Of a stretch of 64,000 bases of DNA, positions 43,004 to 50,678 are shown piece after piece. Numbering within the stretch: the stretch's first letter is position 1; every line of letters starts with the position of its first letter. The translations under genes were made by a program, and so were the position numbers. Below the pieces are notes generated by a model. That model ran no database searches. It saw only the letters and a program-made list of their open reading frames with translations, and was not told the DNA's origin. Location of the stretch: the NCBI GenBank assembly GCA_963771505.1, contig CAVYTO010000005.1, positions 1-64,000 on the forward strand, in the 5' to 3' direction. The stretch is from JAJPHW01 sp963771505. Lineage in GTDB: Bacteria; Acidobacteriota; Terriglobia; Terriglobales; Acidobacteriaceae.

Positions 43004-43091
43004 GGGCCGGTGGAGCGGGAGATCCCCTTCGACTTCGCTCAGGGCAGGCTCTCCCCCGCTGGTGAAATCGCGGGGGCTTCGGGATGACGCC
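43004..43091. repeat. Family A palindromic repeat, long copy 1
   Basis: An 88-bp element made of an outer unit CCCTTCGACTTCGCTCAGGG (a CCCT/AGGG hairpin) and an inner hairpin CCCCGC-T-GGT-GAA-ATC-GCGGGG, ending CTTCGGGATGACGCC. It matches the copy at 45061-45147 almost base for base. It lies in the divergent gap between tatB and the S41 protease gene. Confidence 0.85.
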
Positions 43092-43182
43092 GTGGGCAAG
43101 AAACTTTGGACCGTGGGGTGACGGCGGACGAGGCAAGAGGAGAGTGGGTCGACGTCGCCTGACGCGACGAGCCGGTGCTTAG

Positions 43183-43266
43183 TGAGATCCCTCGCACCGC
43201 TGGAAAAAACGCGGAGCCTTCGGGATGACGCCTTAGTTCCGAAACTGTGGACTTCGGGATGACGCC
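43183..43266. repeat. Family A palindromic repeat, degenerate copies
   Basis: GAGATCCCTCGCACCGCTGG followed by a decayed stem and CTTCGGGATGACGCC (43183-43232), then a second truncated tail ACTTCGGGATGACGCC (43251-43266). The stem arms no longer pair well. Together with the copy at 43004-43091 these fill most of the 485-bp gap 42945-43430, which otherwise holds only the protease promoter. Confidence 0.7.
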
Positions 43267-43375
43267 CTACGGGTCCTGAAACTTGGCGGACGCTGGCCGC
43301 ATCTTAGTGGGTAGGGCGGGCGATCCGCACAGGTTACTAAGGGGTGCAGGCGCGGAATTTTCGCTTAAAAACGCA

Positions 43376-43384
43376 TGTTATAGT
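43376..43384 (+). promoter_or_regulatory. Extended -10 promoter of the S41 protease
   Basis: TGTTATAGT has the extended TGn element and a five-of-six -10 box. Transcription would start near 43391, which removes the upstream ATG at 43392 as a likely start and supports translation from 43428 or 43431. Confidence 0.5.
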
Positions 43385-43430
43385 GGGATAAATGCGGAGT
43401 GGTCAACCTTCCACCGACAAGGAAAACATG

Positions 43431-45026
43431 ATGGCCAGCAGTTCCCGGCGCGGTCTTTTTCTCGCAGTCTTCGTGCTTGTGGTTTGCGGATTTCTGGGCA
43501 TGCTCTTTGCTCAGAAAAACCCGGCGGCGTCCTCGAATAGCGACGCCGATGTGCGCGACAACCTGCGGCAGTTCACCATGGTTTACAGCGAAGTCGAGCA
43601 GAATTATGCCGAGCCTGTAAATCCCGATAAGGCCATTTATAACGGCGCCATCCCGGGCATGCTGCATGTGCTTGACCCGCACTCGAACTTTTTCGATCCC
43701 AAGCAATACGCGTCACTGCGCGAAGACCAGCGGGGAAAATATTACGGCGTTGGAATGACCGTAGGGCCGCGCAATAACAAAGTGATTGTTATCGCGCCGT
43801 TTGCGGGCACGCCTGCGTATCGCGCGGGAATTCGTCCGGGCGACATTATTGTGGCGGTTGACGGCAAAGCAACCGACAATATGACGACCGGCGATGTCGC
43901 GGACCTGCTGCGCGGGCCGCGCGGAACCACTGTGCACATCACGATTGTTCGCGAAGGATCGGAGAAGCCGATCGATTTTGCTGTGGTTCGTGATGAAATT
44001 CCGCGTTACAGCGTGGACCTGCATTTCATGATTCGTCCGGGCGTGGGTTACATGCACGTTTCCAGTTTCAGCGAGACGACCGAAAAAGAAGTCTCGGACG
44101 CTTTGGATAAGATGGGCGACCTGAAGGGCCTCATCCTCGACTTGCGGCAGAACCCCGGCGGTTTGTTGAACGAAGGCGTCGGCGTGGCCGACAAATTCCT
44201 GCGCAAAGGGCAGTTGATCGTTTCGCATCGCGGCCGATCGTCACCGGAAAAACGCTATGTTGCGGCGCACGGCAACGGCGGCGAAGAATATCCGCTGGTT
44301 GTCCTGGTGAATCGCGGGACGGCTTCTGCGGCTGAGATTGTTTCCGGCGCGATTCAAGATCATGATCGCGGCTTGATTGCGGGCGAAACTACGTTCGGCA
44401 AGGGTTTGGTGCAGACGGTTTATCCGCTGGCCGAAAACACTGGGCTGGCGCTGACGACCGCGAAGTACTACACCCCGAGCGGACGGCTGATTCAGCGCGA
44501 TTATTCCAACGTCTCGCTTTACGATTATTACTTCAACCGCGAAGCTGAGGACAATAACGCCGGCAAAGAAGTGAAGCTGACCGACAGCGGCCGCACGGTT
44601 TATGGCGGCGGCGGGATCACTCCTGACGTGAAGATCGACCAGCCCAAGAGCAACCACTTTCAGGACACGCTGCTTCAGCACTACGCGTTCTTCAATTTCG
44701 CCAAACATTACGCGGCGACGCACCATCCGACTAAAACCTTTGAAGTGGATGACGCGACCATGCAGGATTTCCGCAAATTCCTGGACGATGAGAAGGTTCC
44801 CTTCACCGAGCCTGAACTTGCCGAGAACAACGATTGGATCCGGAACAACATCAAGAGTGAAATTTTCACCGATTCCTTCGGACAGGAAGAAGGCTTGAAG
44901 GTGCGCGCTGAGACTGATCCTCAGGTGCTGAAGGCGCTGGACCTGCTGCCGCAGGCCAAAGTGCTGGCTGATACGGCGCGGCATCAGATTGCGCTGAGGA
45001 GCACTCCGGAGTCGTTGAATCGGTAA
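43431..45026 (+). CDS. ctp: C-terminal processing protease (S41, PDZ domain)
   Basis: A 531-residue Ctp/Tsp protease, membrane-anchored by an N-terminal helix (LFLAVFVLVVCGFLGMLFAQ) and acting in the periplasm. A PDZ domain (about 95-180, KVIVIAPFAGTPAYRAGIRPGD in parts) is followed by the S41 core with the catalytic Ser299 in RGTASAAEIVSG and Lys324 in TFGKGLVQT; the 25-residue spacing matches E. coli Tsp. AAGGA sits seven bases before the ATG at 43431; an adjacent ATG at 43428 is possible. It trims the C-termini of exported proteins. Confidence 0.95.
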   Translation: MASSSRRGLFLAVFVLVVCGFLGMLFAQKNPAASSNSDADVRDNLRQFTMVYSEVEQNYAEPVNPDKAIYNGAIPGMLHVLDPHSNFFDPKQYASLREDQRGKYYGVGMTVGPRNNKVIVIAPFAGTPAYRAGIRPGDIIVAVDGKATDNMTTGDVADLLRGPRGTTVHITIVREGSEKPIDFAVVRDEIPRYSVDLHFMIRPGVGYMHVSSFSETTEKEVSDALDKMGDLKGLILDLRQNPGGLLNEGVGVADKFLRKGQLIVSHRGRSSPEKRYVAAHGNGGEEYPLVVLVNRGTASAAEIVSGAIQDHDRGLIAGETTFGKGLVQTVYPLAENTGLALTTAKYYTPSGRLIQRDYSNVSLYDYYFNREAEDNNAGKEVKLTDSGRTVYGGGGITPDVKIDQPKSNHFQDTLLQHYAFFNFAKHYAATHHPTKTFEVDDATMQDFRKFLDDEKVPFTEPELAENNDWIRNNIKSEIFTDSFGQEEGLKVRAETDPQVLKALDLLPQAKVLADTARHQIALRSTPESLNR

Positions 45027-45060
45027 GGGCGTCGGGCGGGCTAGTGAGGCTCCCGCCAGG

Positions 45061-45147
45061 GGCCGGTGAAGTGGAGATCCCCTTCGACTTCGCTCAGGGC
45101 AGGCTCTCGCCCCGCTGGTGAAACCGCGGGGTCTTCGGGATGACGCC
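45061..45147. repeat. Family A palindromic repeat, long copy 2
   Basis: An 87-bp element with the CCCTTCGACTTCGCTCAGGG unit and an intact inner hairpin (CCCCGC-T-GGT-GAA-ACC-GCGGGG, nine pairs with a single T bulge), then TCTTCGGGATGACGCC. It lies in the 307-bp gap (45027-45333) between the protease and prepilin peptidase genes. The remainder of that gap holds a promoter and a short leader ORF. Confidence 0.85.
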
Positions 45148-45208
45148 ACGACTTATGGGTTGGCTATAGAACTTGCCCGTTCCTCCTTACTGTACTCTTC
45201 TAATTGCG

Positions 45209-45237
45209 TTGACTTGCCTGCTTCCCTGTGTCAGAAT
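45209..45237 (+). promoter_or_regulatory. Sigma-70 promoter of the prepilin peptidase/TadE operon
   Basis: TTGACT (45209-45214), a 17-bp spacer and CAGAAT (45232-45237). Transcription would begin near 45244, about 90 nt before the prepilin peptidase ATG and only a few bases before the ATG of the short leader ORF. Confidence 0.55.
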
Positions 45238-45247
45238 CCCGCGAGAA

Positions 45248-45337
45248 ATGGCTTTGGGCGAGGCGCGTACCGCAAACCCAATTTTGGCCATGAGAGGCGT
45301 ATCCATCAGGCATAAACCGCGGCACCGCGATTCATGA
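45248..45337 (+). CDS. Possible 29-codon leader ORF coupled to the prepilin peptidase
   Basis: An ATG at 45248 opens a frame of 29 codons (MALGEARTANPILAMRG, then a basic end SIRHKPRHRDS) whose TGA overlaps the prepilin peptidase ATG (ATGA). No Shine-Dalgarno site precedes either start, and the inferred transcription start is within a few bases of the first ATG, so initiation would be nearly leaderless. The peptide is not hydrophobic and is no Flp pilin. It may be a regulatory leader peptide or chance. Confidence 0.3.
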   Translation: MALGEARTANPILAMRGVSIRHKPRHRDS

Positions 45338-45858
45338 TGCGCTTTGGCCCGTGGGGCGTGGCACTCGCGCTGGCGTTGGCGGCGGGTTATACAGACTGGC
45401 GCTATCGCCGCATCCCAAACTGGCTGACGGTTTCAGGTTTTATACTGGGGCTCGCGGCTAATGGTTTCGGCGGATCGGGGGCGCTCAAGAGTTCGTTGCT
45501 GGGCGCGGGAGTGGCACTGCTGGTTTTGCTTCCACTGGTGGCGCTTCGCGGCCTAGGCGCGGGCGATTGGAAGCTGATGGGAGCCGTGGGAGCATGTGTT
45601 GGCGTCAAGCACCTGCTGCCGGTTTTGCTTTTCACCGTTCTGGTGAACGCCGCCATGGCGTTGATTGCAGTGATCAAGAAAGGCCGTCTTCTTGAAACAG
45701 GGCGTAATCTAGTTCATATGGTCGCCGCATTATTTACGCTGCACTTGCCGGGAGCGGAAGTGAGCCTCGATAATCCAGGGTCGGTGAAGATTCCATTCGG
45801 AGTTGGAGCGGCGATTGCGGTGGTGGTTTACAGCGTCCGCCAGATCGGAGGCTGGTGA
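45334..45858 (+). CDS. cpaA: A24-family prepilin peptidase (CpaA/TadV type)
   Basis: A 174-residue membrane aspartic protease, the short form without the N-methylation domain. Catalytic Asp21 lies in YTDWRYRRIPN and Asp78 in the GxGD motif GLGAGDWKLMGA. It processes type IVb (Flp) prepilins and TadE/F pseudopilins. It heads an operon with two TadE genes and a TadG gene, linked by TGATG overlaps. No Flp pilin gene is present in the window. Confidence 0.92.
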   Translation: MMRFGPWGVALALALAAGYTDWRYRRIPNWLTVSGFILGLAANGFGGSGALKSSLLGAGVALLVLLPLVALRGLGAGDWKLMGAVGACVGVKHLLPVLLFTVLVNAAMALIAVIKKGRLLETGRNLVHMVAALFTLHLPGAEVSLDNPGSVKIPFGVGAAIAVVVYSVRQIGGW

Positions 45859-46442
45859 TGGTAGCCCGGAACTTGCGTCTTGCGCGTAGCTCAGAAGGGT
45901 CTGAGATTGCGGAAGCCGCGTTCATCCTGCCTTTGGTGTTTTTATTTCTGTTCGCGATCCTCTGGTTCGGACGGGCTTTTAACACCTGGTCGACGATCAC
46001 CAGCGCCGCGCGAGAAGGCGCTCGTGCCGCTTCGCGGCCTACCTGCGGGTCGTGCGGACCACCGGCTCTAAGTTGGAATGGAACGAATTTGCCCGACGAC
46101 ACGACAGTTGCGAATGTTGTGATTGCCGTGATGAAGACTTCGCGGGTCGATCCCGCGCAGATCATTCAGTACGTTCCGACGAGTGGACCGCAAAAGCCGC
46201 TGCCGTGTCCAAGTCCGCCCGCGCCGGTCGCGGTGCAAAGCACGTTGTGCGACGTTACAACGGACAAGATCACCGTCTGCCGTTTCGTGCAGCTCAATCC
46301 GAACAACTCTCCGATGCAATGCGGCGCGATGGTGTTTTTCCAATATCCGTTTGGCTCAGGGATACCTTTTCCGTCGGTCCCCACGCTGAGTTATCAGACG
46401 GTCACCATGACGGCGGCGGGACAAAACTTGATGCAATATTGA
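45858..46442 (+). CDS. TadE-like pseudopilin 1
   Basis: A 194-residue TadE-family protein. The N-terminal helix AEAAFILPLVFLFLFAILWF with the Glu before the hydrophobic stretch, then TSAAREGARAA, is the TadE signature. The rest is an exported domain with several Cys (TCGSCGPP, LPCPSPP, STLCDV) likely to form disulfides. GGAG is seven bases before the ATG at 45858; a GTG at 45855 is an alternative. Substrate of the adjacent prepilin peptidase by family knowledge. Confidence 0.87.
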   Translation: MVARNLRLARSSEGSEIAEAAFILPLVFLFLFAILWFGRAFNTWSTITSAAREGARAASRPTCGSCGPPALSWNGTNLPDDTTVANVVIAVMKTSRVDPAQIIQYVPTSGPQKPLPCPSPPAPVAVQSTLCDVTTDKITVCRFVQLNPNNSPMQCGAMVFFQYPFGSGIPFPSVPTLSYQTVTMTAAGQNLMQY

Positions 46443-46963
46443 TGAAGAACGAATCGACAATGCGGCGGCTGGCAGCTACATGGCGGCGATTCTGCGACCG
46501 CTTGCGCCGTGATGCCGGATCGCAAATCGTAGAGTTTGCCATCACCGTTCCGCTGTTGGCGATTTTTTCGGTAGGGATTTTTGATTTTGGCGGCGCATTC
46601 AACGCCAAACAGAAAATCGCAGCTGCCGCGCAGGAAGGCGCTACCACCGCAGCCAGCCAGCCGACTTTCGATCTCGATCAGGCTAATCCTGTCTCGGTGC
46701 AGGCTGCTGAGACCGCCGTGTTCAATTCCCTCGCCAACCAGAAGGTGCTGCCTCAAGCCAACGTTGGGGGTTGCGTTGCCAACGTTGTGCCCGTCCAGAC
46801 CAATCTGAGCTGGACTTATACGATCCCCAGCTGCGGGGTGGCTGGAGACAGCCTGATCATCACGATCGATCGCGGATTCACATTCTGGACGCAGGCCAAT
46901 GCGGAGAAAGTCATCGCCAGCCACGTGACCGTTACTTATCCCGTTTCATTGGCAGTTCAATAG
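46442..46963 (+). CDS. TadE-like pseudopilin 2
   Basis: A 173-residue TadE-family protein starting MKNESTMRRLAATWRRF. The helix IVEFAITVPLLAIFSVGIFD and then NAKQKIAAAAQEGATTAAS match the family. One Cys pair (GGCVANV, PSCGVAGD) is in the exported part. The ATG shares its first base with the stop of the first TadE gene (TGATG). An open frame continuing upstream to 46052 is out-of-frame sequence of the first gene and is not used. Confidence 0.87.
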   Translation: MKNESTMRRLAATWRRFCDRLRRDAGSQIVEFAITVPLLAIFSVGIFDFGGAFNAKQKIAAAAQEGATTAASQPTFDLDQANPVSVQAAETAVFNSLANQKVLPQANVGGCVANVVPVQTNLSWTYTIPSCGVAGDSLIITIDRGFTFWTQANAEKVIASHVTVTYPVSLAVQ

Positions 46964-46996
46964 CGTAATCTCGCTGCTGGTATACGAATCCGAATT

Positions 46997-48343
46997 ATGC
47001 GGCTACCACACAAATCGTCGCCGATGCGGTTGCGCCCAATCAGTTATGAAGACGTCATTTCAGAAAATACGCTGGAGCATCGCCAGTCCGAACAGGGAGT
47101 GACGATGCTGCTGGTCGCGGTTGGGATGACGTTCATGATCCTCGCAATTGCGGCGCTGGCCATTGATTTGACCGCGCTGTACAGCGCGCGCAACGATGCC
47201 CGCCTCGCCGCAGATGCGGCCGCGCTTGCCGGCGCAAGGGTCGCGGCCAATTCAGGAATGACGACGGACCTGAGCGTACCCCCAGCGACGGTCAGCGCCT
47301 TGGCGATCCAGGTAGCGACCGCGGTGGCTACACAAAACAAAGTAGGAGGCCGAGCGTTGTTGGCATCCGAGGTGAGCGTGAATCCAAGCAACGCAATCCT
47401 GGGAAGCCCGAGAATATCGGTCACCGTTCAGCGCACCGATCTCCCAACCTTCTTTGCGAGAATATGGGGGAATAGCGTGTTGCCAGTTAGCGCGACAGCG
47501 TTTGCGGAAGCTTACAACCCCAGCGGCAACAGCGCACCGATCCAGCCACAGTGCGTTAAGCCTTGGTTGCTGCCAAACAACGCTTATTCAGGGGGGAATT
47601 TCATTAACATTTCCACTGGAGCGGTAGCTACAAATCCTAGCCTCGTCGGGAAACCGATCTCGCTAGGTTTCGGTTGCAACGACCCAGCTGGCTGCAGTAC
47701 GGCCGCCAATATAAACGCACCCCCGCTGTTTTATTATCCCCTTGTGCTTACACCGCCAAACGCAAGTGGACTTCCAGCGACCTGCGCGCTGGGGTCTTGC
47801 GCTTATGAACAGAACATTGCGGCTTGCAGTCCTGAGCCGCTGGCGTGCGGGACAGTGAGCGGCTTAGTGCTTGACAAGAATACCGGATGCGGATCGGCGT
47901 ACGCCAACATGACGAACTCCGGAACGAGTTGCCTGGTTCACAGTACCGGCAATCCGACTCTGGGTGCCGGGCAGGACTGCTTCTCTACCGATGCCGCGAA
48001 CTGTGGCAGTGCGTCTACTTATCCGCTGGCTGCACAATTTCTCGCTGGTCAAAACAATCCATTGGTCAAAGACTCTCTGGCCAATCTCGGCGACTTAATT
48101 TCCAACAGTTCCTCGCTGGTTACGCTGCCTGTCTATAATTCGGCAGGAAACGCTAAGCCCACGGTCCCGCCGGGAGTCGTAAACGTCATTGGATTCGTCC
48201 AGGGTTTCGTCAAAGACATCACTGTCGGCGGCCAACTTCGGTTCTACGTTGTGAATGTCGCCGGGTGCCCTCCGACTCCAACGGGCTCACCGGTTTTAGG
48301 TGATGGCGTCTCCCCGGTTCCGGTGCATCTGATCGCGTACTAA
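46997..48343 (+). CDS. TadG-like pilus assembly protein
   Basis: A 448-residue protein with a TadE/G-type N-terminal segment (EQGVTMLLVAVGMTFMILAI, then DLTALYSARNDARLAADAAALAGA) and a long exported domain rich in Cys, Asn, Ser and Pro (about 175-448). The von Willebrand factor fold of classical TadG is not evident. It probably belongs to the same transcript as the two TadE genes and would act in a Tad-type secretion/pilus system whose ATPase and secretin are elsewhere. Confidence 0.85.
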   Translation: MRLPHKSSPMRLRPISYEDVISENTLEHRQSEQGVTMLLVAVGMTFMILAIAALAIDLTALYSARNDARLAADAAALAGARVAANSGMTTDLSVPPATVSALAIQVATAVATQNKVGGRALLASEVSVNPSNAILGSPRISVTVQRTDLPTFFARIWGNSVLPVSATAFAEAYNPSGNSAPIQPQCVKPWLLPNNAYSGGNFINISTGAVATNPSLVGKPISLGFGCNDPAGCSTAANINAPPLFYYPLVLTPPNASGLPATCALGSCAYEQNIAACSPEPLACGTVSGLVLDKNTGCGSAYANMTNSGTSCLVHSTGNPTLGAGQDCFSTDAANCGSASTYPLAAQFLAGQNNPLVKDSLANLGDLISNSSSLVTLPVYNSAGNAKPTVPPGVVNVIGFVQGFVKDITVGGQLRFYVVNVAGCPPTPTGSPVLGDGVSPVPVHLIAY

Positions 48344-48382
48344 GGTCACTAGGCTGCGCGAGGGACTTCTATCGGGCGAAGT

Positions 48383-49336
48383 TTACTGCGTCGGCGGTGA
48401 GCCGGACATGGGTTGTTCTTGTTCGGGCAGTTCGACTGGCGCCTGTTCTTCGGGCTGTTGATTTGGCTGGTCGAACACGCCGGGGCCAGCTGCGGCGCCG
48501 GGAGTCGGTGCGGACCGCACGGCTTGCGATGGCGGAACGTAATTTCCTGTAGGCTGCGAGAATCCGCTACCGGTACGGGCGCTGAGCACGATGCTGCGCA
48601 CGTCTGACGCGCTTCGCTCGGAACCCATCATCACGAAATTGAAGCGCGAACCGTCGAGTAAAGATGTAAGGACTTCGCGTGCGGAAGCCGGACCCAGATC
48701 TGTATACACCTTGTCTTGCGCGGCGATTTGCTGCGCCCCAGCGCCGTTGTCGTTGCTTGAGGTGAATGCGATGACGGTGCCGACTTTGCGGTGAACTTCG
48801 TCCAAGACTTCGGCGAATGTGGCTTTGTCGGCACGAATGCTTAAGAGTCCATTATTGAAGCTGACCTGCAAGCGCGGCGGCGGCAGCGCGTCCGGAATAT
48901 CGTCGGTGGCGGGAACTTCGACCCGCGCGGCGGGCTGCACGCCCAACTTCACCATCACAAACTTGCCCGCGGGCACGAGTTCGTAAGCGATTGGCGATTT
49001 GAGATCAATGACGACGCGGGTTACCGGCGGATTCGTTGAATACTGCCCAGCGCGAACGCTGAGCACTTCTCCGCGCTCGACGGCGATCTTACGCAGGCTG
49101 CGCGATGGGATGGTATTGGGAAAATCCACCACGATTCGATCGGGATCGTGAACCAGTTGAGTTTGCGGATTGGTCTGGCCGGTCGAGGCGATTTCAATTT
49201 GCGGGCCGTTCGCGCCTTCGATCACGGAGATGCGCTCGATGACCACCGGCGTCTGCCCGGCCAGTGGTCGCACGCCCAGGATGGCTAAAGAAGCGGCCAT
49301 CACAGTCTGGATTGCGCGGCTGGAAGTGTTCCTCAT
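48383..49336 (-). CDS. Exported AMIN/STN-domain protein without secretin channel
   Basis: A 317-residue exported protein. A signal peptide (1-28) is followed by an AMIN domain (about 32-125, with DPDRIVVDFPNTIPS and VRAGQYSTNPPVTRVVIDL), a secretin/TonB short N-terminal-like domain (about 150-245, LSIRADKATFAEVLDEVHRK) and a Pro/Gln-rich tail. The order matches the N-terminal half of PilQ, but the secretin beta-domain is missing. AMIN domains bind peptidoglycan. An open frame continuing upstream across the sdpI gene is out-of-frame sequence and not part of this gene. Confidence 0.83.
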   Translation of the reverse strand: MRNTSSRAIQTVMAASLAILGVRPLAGQTPVVIERISVIEGANGPQIEIASTGQTNPQTQLVHDPDRIVVDFPNTIPSRSLRKIAVERGEVLSVRAGQYSTNPPVTRVVIDLKSPIAYELVPAGKFVMVKLGVQPAARVEVPATDDIPDALPPPRLQVSFNNGLLSIRADKATFAEVLDEVHRKVGTVIAFTSSNDNGAGAQQIAAQDKVYTDLGPASAREVLTSLLDGSRFNFVMMGSERSASDVRSIVLSARTGSGFSQPTGNYVPPSQAVRSAPTPGAAAGPGVFDQPNQQPEEQAPVELPEQEQPMSGSPPTQ

Positions 49337-49447
49337 GATCGCCAGTGAGACGATTCTAGCAGCGTAAAAAGCGGCCGTGCGGAACGATGGTGCTAGCCCG
49401 TGGCTGTCGCTGCCTGTGCTCTTGCTTGCGCGAAGGGGTGGTTTGCT

Positions 49448-49498
49448 GGGAGATCCCTCGCGCCGCTGGTGAAACCGCGGGGTCTTCGGGATGGCGCC
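49448..49498. repeat. Family A palindromic repeat, short copy
   Basis: GGGAGATCCCTCGCGCCGCT, then GGTGAAACCGCGGGGTCTTC and GGGATGGCGCC. It is the inner hairpin unit only, without the CCCTTCGAC unit. It lies in the gap between sdpI and the AMIN-domain gene. Confidence 0.75.
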
Positions 49499-49509
49499 GA
49501 CTTGGAGCG

Positions 49510-50190
49510 CTAACGCAATTGACCACTCATGCCGTCTTCGAGTTCGCCGCGTTTCTCCATTTGTTTGTAGAGCATGAGCGAGTAGGCCACTGGGAGCAGG
49601 ACTACGCAGAGCAAGGGAATCAACTGGACCCAACCGCCGACGCCCAGGGCCGCCAGCAACAGGCCGGCGATGCCGCCGACTACGAAGGTTTTTGCGGCGA
49701 AGCGGTGGGTGGCATTCCACACGCGGTCGTCGGCCAGCGCCCACGGAGTGCGCACGCCAATGTAGAAATTGCGGCGGATTTTGCCCATCACGTTCCCCAT
49801 CAGGATGAACAATAGCGACAGGCCACCGAGGATCGCGCGCCCTACATTGACTTCGTGGCCGGTGCCTGCCCATAAAATGATGGCGTACACGTACGCCTGC
49901 ATGGCGACGATCAGCAACATGATGTAGAGATAGGTCGAGCGGAACGTGTCCACTTCGAAGCGTTTCGGCGAGAGCCAGGGCAGGCAGTACATGATCCCCA
50001 TCACCAGCGCCATCCAACCGGGCCCGATGAGAAATAGCAACGCTTTCGGGCTGTATCCGTTGGGGCGATTGTTGATGTCCCAATGCGTGGCTATATGGCC
50101 GGGCAATGACGGGTAGACGATGAGGGTGGCTACGGTTGCGGCGGCCATCAGCAGAACGGAAATCAGAAAATATCTGGAAGTAAGCATCAT
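49510..50190 (-). CDS. sdpI: SdpI-family membrane protein
   Basis: A 226-residue membrane protein with about six helices: an N-terminal DUF1648 part (PSLPGHIATHWDINNRPNGY) and a C-terminal SdpI domain (IRRNFYIGVRTPWALADDRVW). In Bacillus, SdpI gives immunity to the SdpC toxin and sequesters SdpR. Here it follows an SdpR-like ArsR gene by five bases. No SdpC-like toxin gene is adjacent, so sensing or protection against foreign toxins or membrane stress is possible. Confidence 0.9.
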   Translation of the reverse strand: MMLTSRYFLISVLLMAAATVATLIVYPSLPGHIATHWDINNRPNGYSPKALLFLIGPGWMALVMGIMYCLPWLSPKRFEVDTFRSTYLYIMLLIVAMQAYVYAIILWAGTGHEVNVGRAILGGLSLLFILMGNVMGKIRRNFYIGVRTPWALADDRVWNATHRFAAKTFVVGGIAGLLLAALGVGGWVQLIPLLCVVLLPVAYSLMLYKQMEKRGELEDGMSGQLR

Positions 50191-50195
50191 TCACC

Positions 50196-50486
50196 TCAAG
50201 TTTTGCTATTTGGCGGTTTTCGCTTGCTGGCGCGGACTAAGTCCATGCCCCAAGCGAGAAGGTCTTCGACGACGGTCGTGTTCAGCGTGTACCAGATTTG
50301 TTGGCCGTCGCGCCGGGTGGTGACGAGGTCGGCGCCCTTCAACACTGCGAAATGATGCGACATCGAAGGCTTGGTCATCTCGAATCGCTGCGCCAAATCG
50401 CCGGCGGTTCTCTCTCCGTGGCGCAGGAGCGCGAGAATTTCCCGGCGGGTGGGGTCGGCGATCGCTTTGAAGGCTTCGTTGTTCAC
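50196..50486 (-). CDS. sdpR: ArsR/SdpR-family transcription regulator
   Basis: A 96-residue winged-helix repressor: IADPTRREILALLRHGERTA, then FEMTKPSMSHHFAVLKGADLV as the recognition helix region, and a wing with TTRRDGQQIWYTL. No Cys-based metal site is seen, which fits SdpR rather than metal-sensing ArsR proteins. The start is GTG. A perfect palindrome overlaps its promoter, suggesting autorepression of sdpR-sdpI, with SdpI acting as the antirepressor at the membrane by analogy with Bacillus. Confidence 0.92.
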   Translation of the reverse strand: MNNEAFKAIADPTRREILALLRHGERTAGDLAQRFEMTKPSMSHHFAVLKGADLVTTRRDGQQIWYTLNTTVVEDLLAWGMDLVRASKRKPPNSKT

Positions 50487-50501
50487 AGTTAGGCAGTTGT
50501 T

Positions 50502-50548
50502 TAATTAGACTGCGGTCTAATTATGGAAGGGGTGTCGTCTCTTGTCAA
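50502..50548 (-). promoter_or_regulatory. sdpRI promoter with palindromic operator
   Basis: On the minus strand a perfect -35 TTGACA (50548-50543), a 17-bp spacer and -10 CATAAT (50525-50520) form a strong promoter. Immediately after and overlapping the -10 box lies a perfect palindrome TAATTAGAC-tgcg-GTCTAATTA (50502-50523), which covers the predicted start site. A dimeric winged-helix repressor bound there would block transcription. Confidence 0.75.
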
Positions 50549-50560
50549 GTTGGTTGGACT

Positions 50561-50637
50561 GGCTCACGCGATTGGCCGGTTTGCTAGGAGATCCCTCGCC
50601 CCTCTGGTGAAACCGCGGGGTCTTCGGGATGACGCCG
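50561..50637. repeat. Family A repeat in a tandem pair, copy 1
   Basis: GGCTCACGCGATTGGCCGGT leads into TTGCTAGGAGATCCC and the inner hairpin unit ending GGGATGACGCCG. One stem position is mismatched (CCCCTC opposite GCGGGG). It shares its 5' leader with the copy at 50679-50756. Confidence 0.82.
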
Positions 50638-50678
50638 TGTAGGGCGATCGTCTGTCGCTTGTCCGCACTTGTGACGCT

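Noticed and set aside
42945..43136. Upstream extension of tatB encoding an ACPERSRRGSP-like peptide
   Set aside because: This peptide is translated family A repeat sequence, also seen antisense near 45090; the TatB helix begins at 42944.
49337..50194. Upstream extension of the AMIN-domain frame across sdpI
   Set aside because: The extra residues are Arg/His-rich, out of frame with sdpI and interrupted in sense by the repeat; the signal peptide starts at the ATG at 49336.
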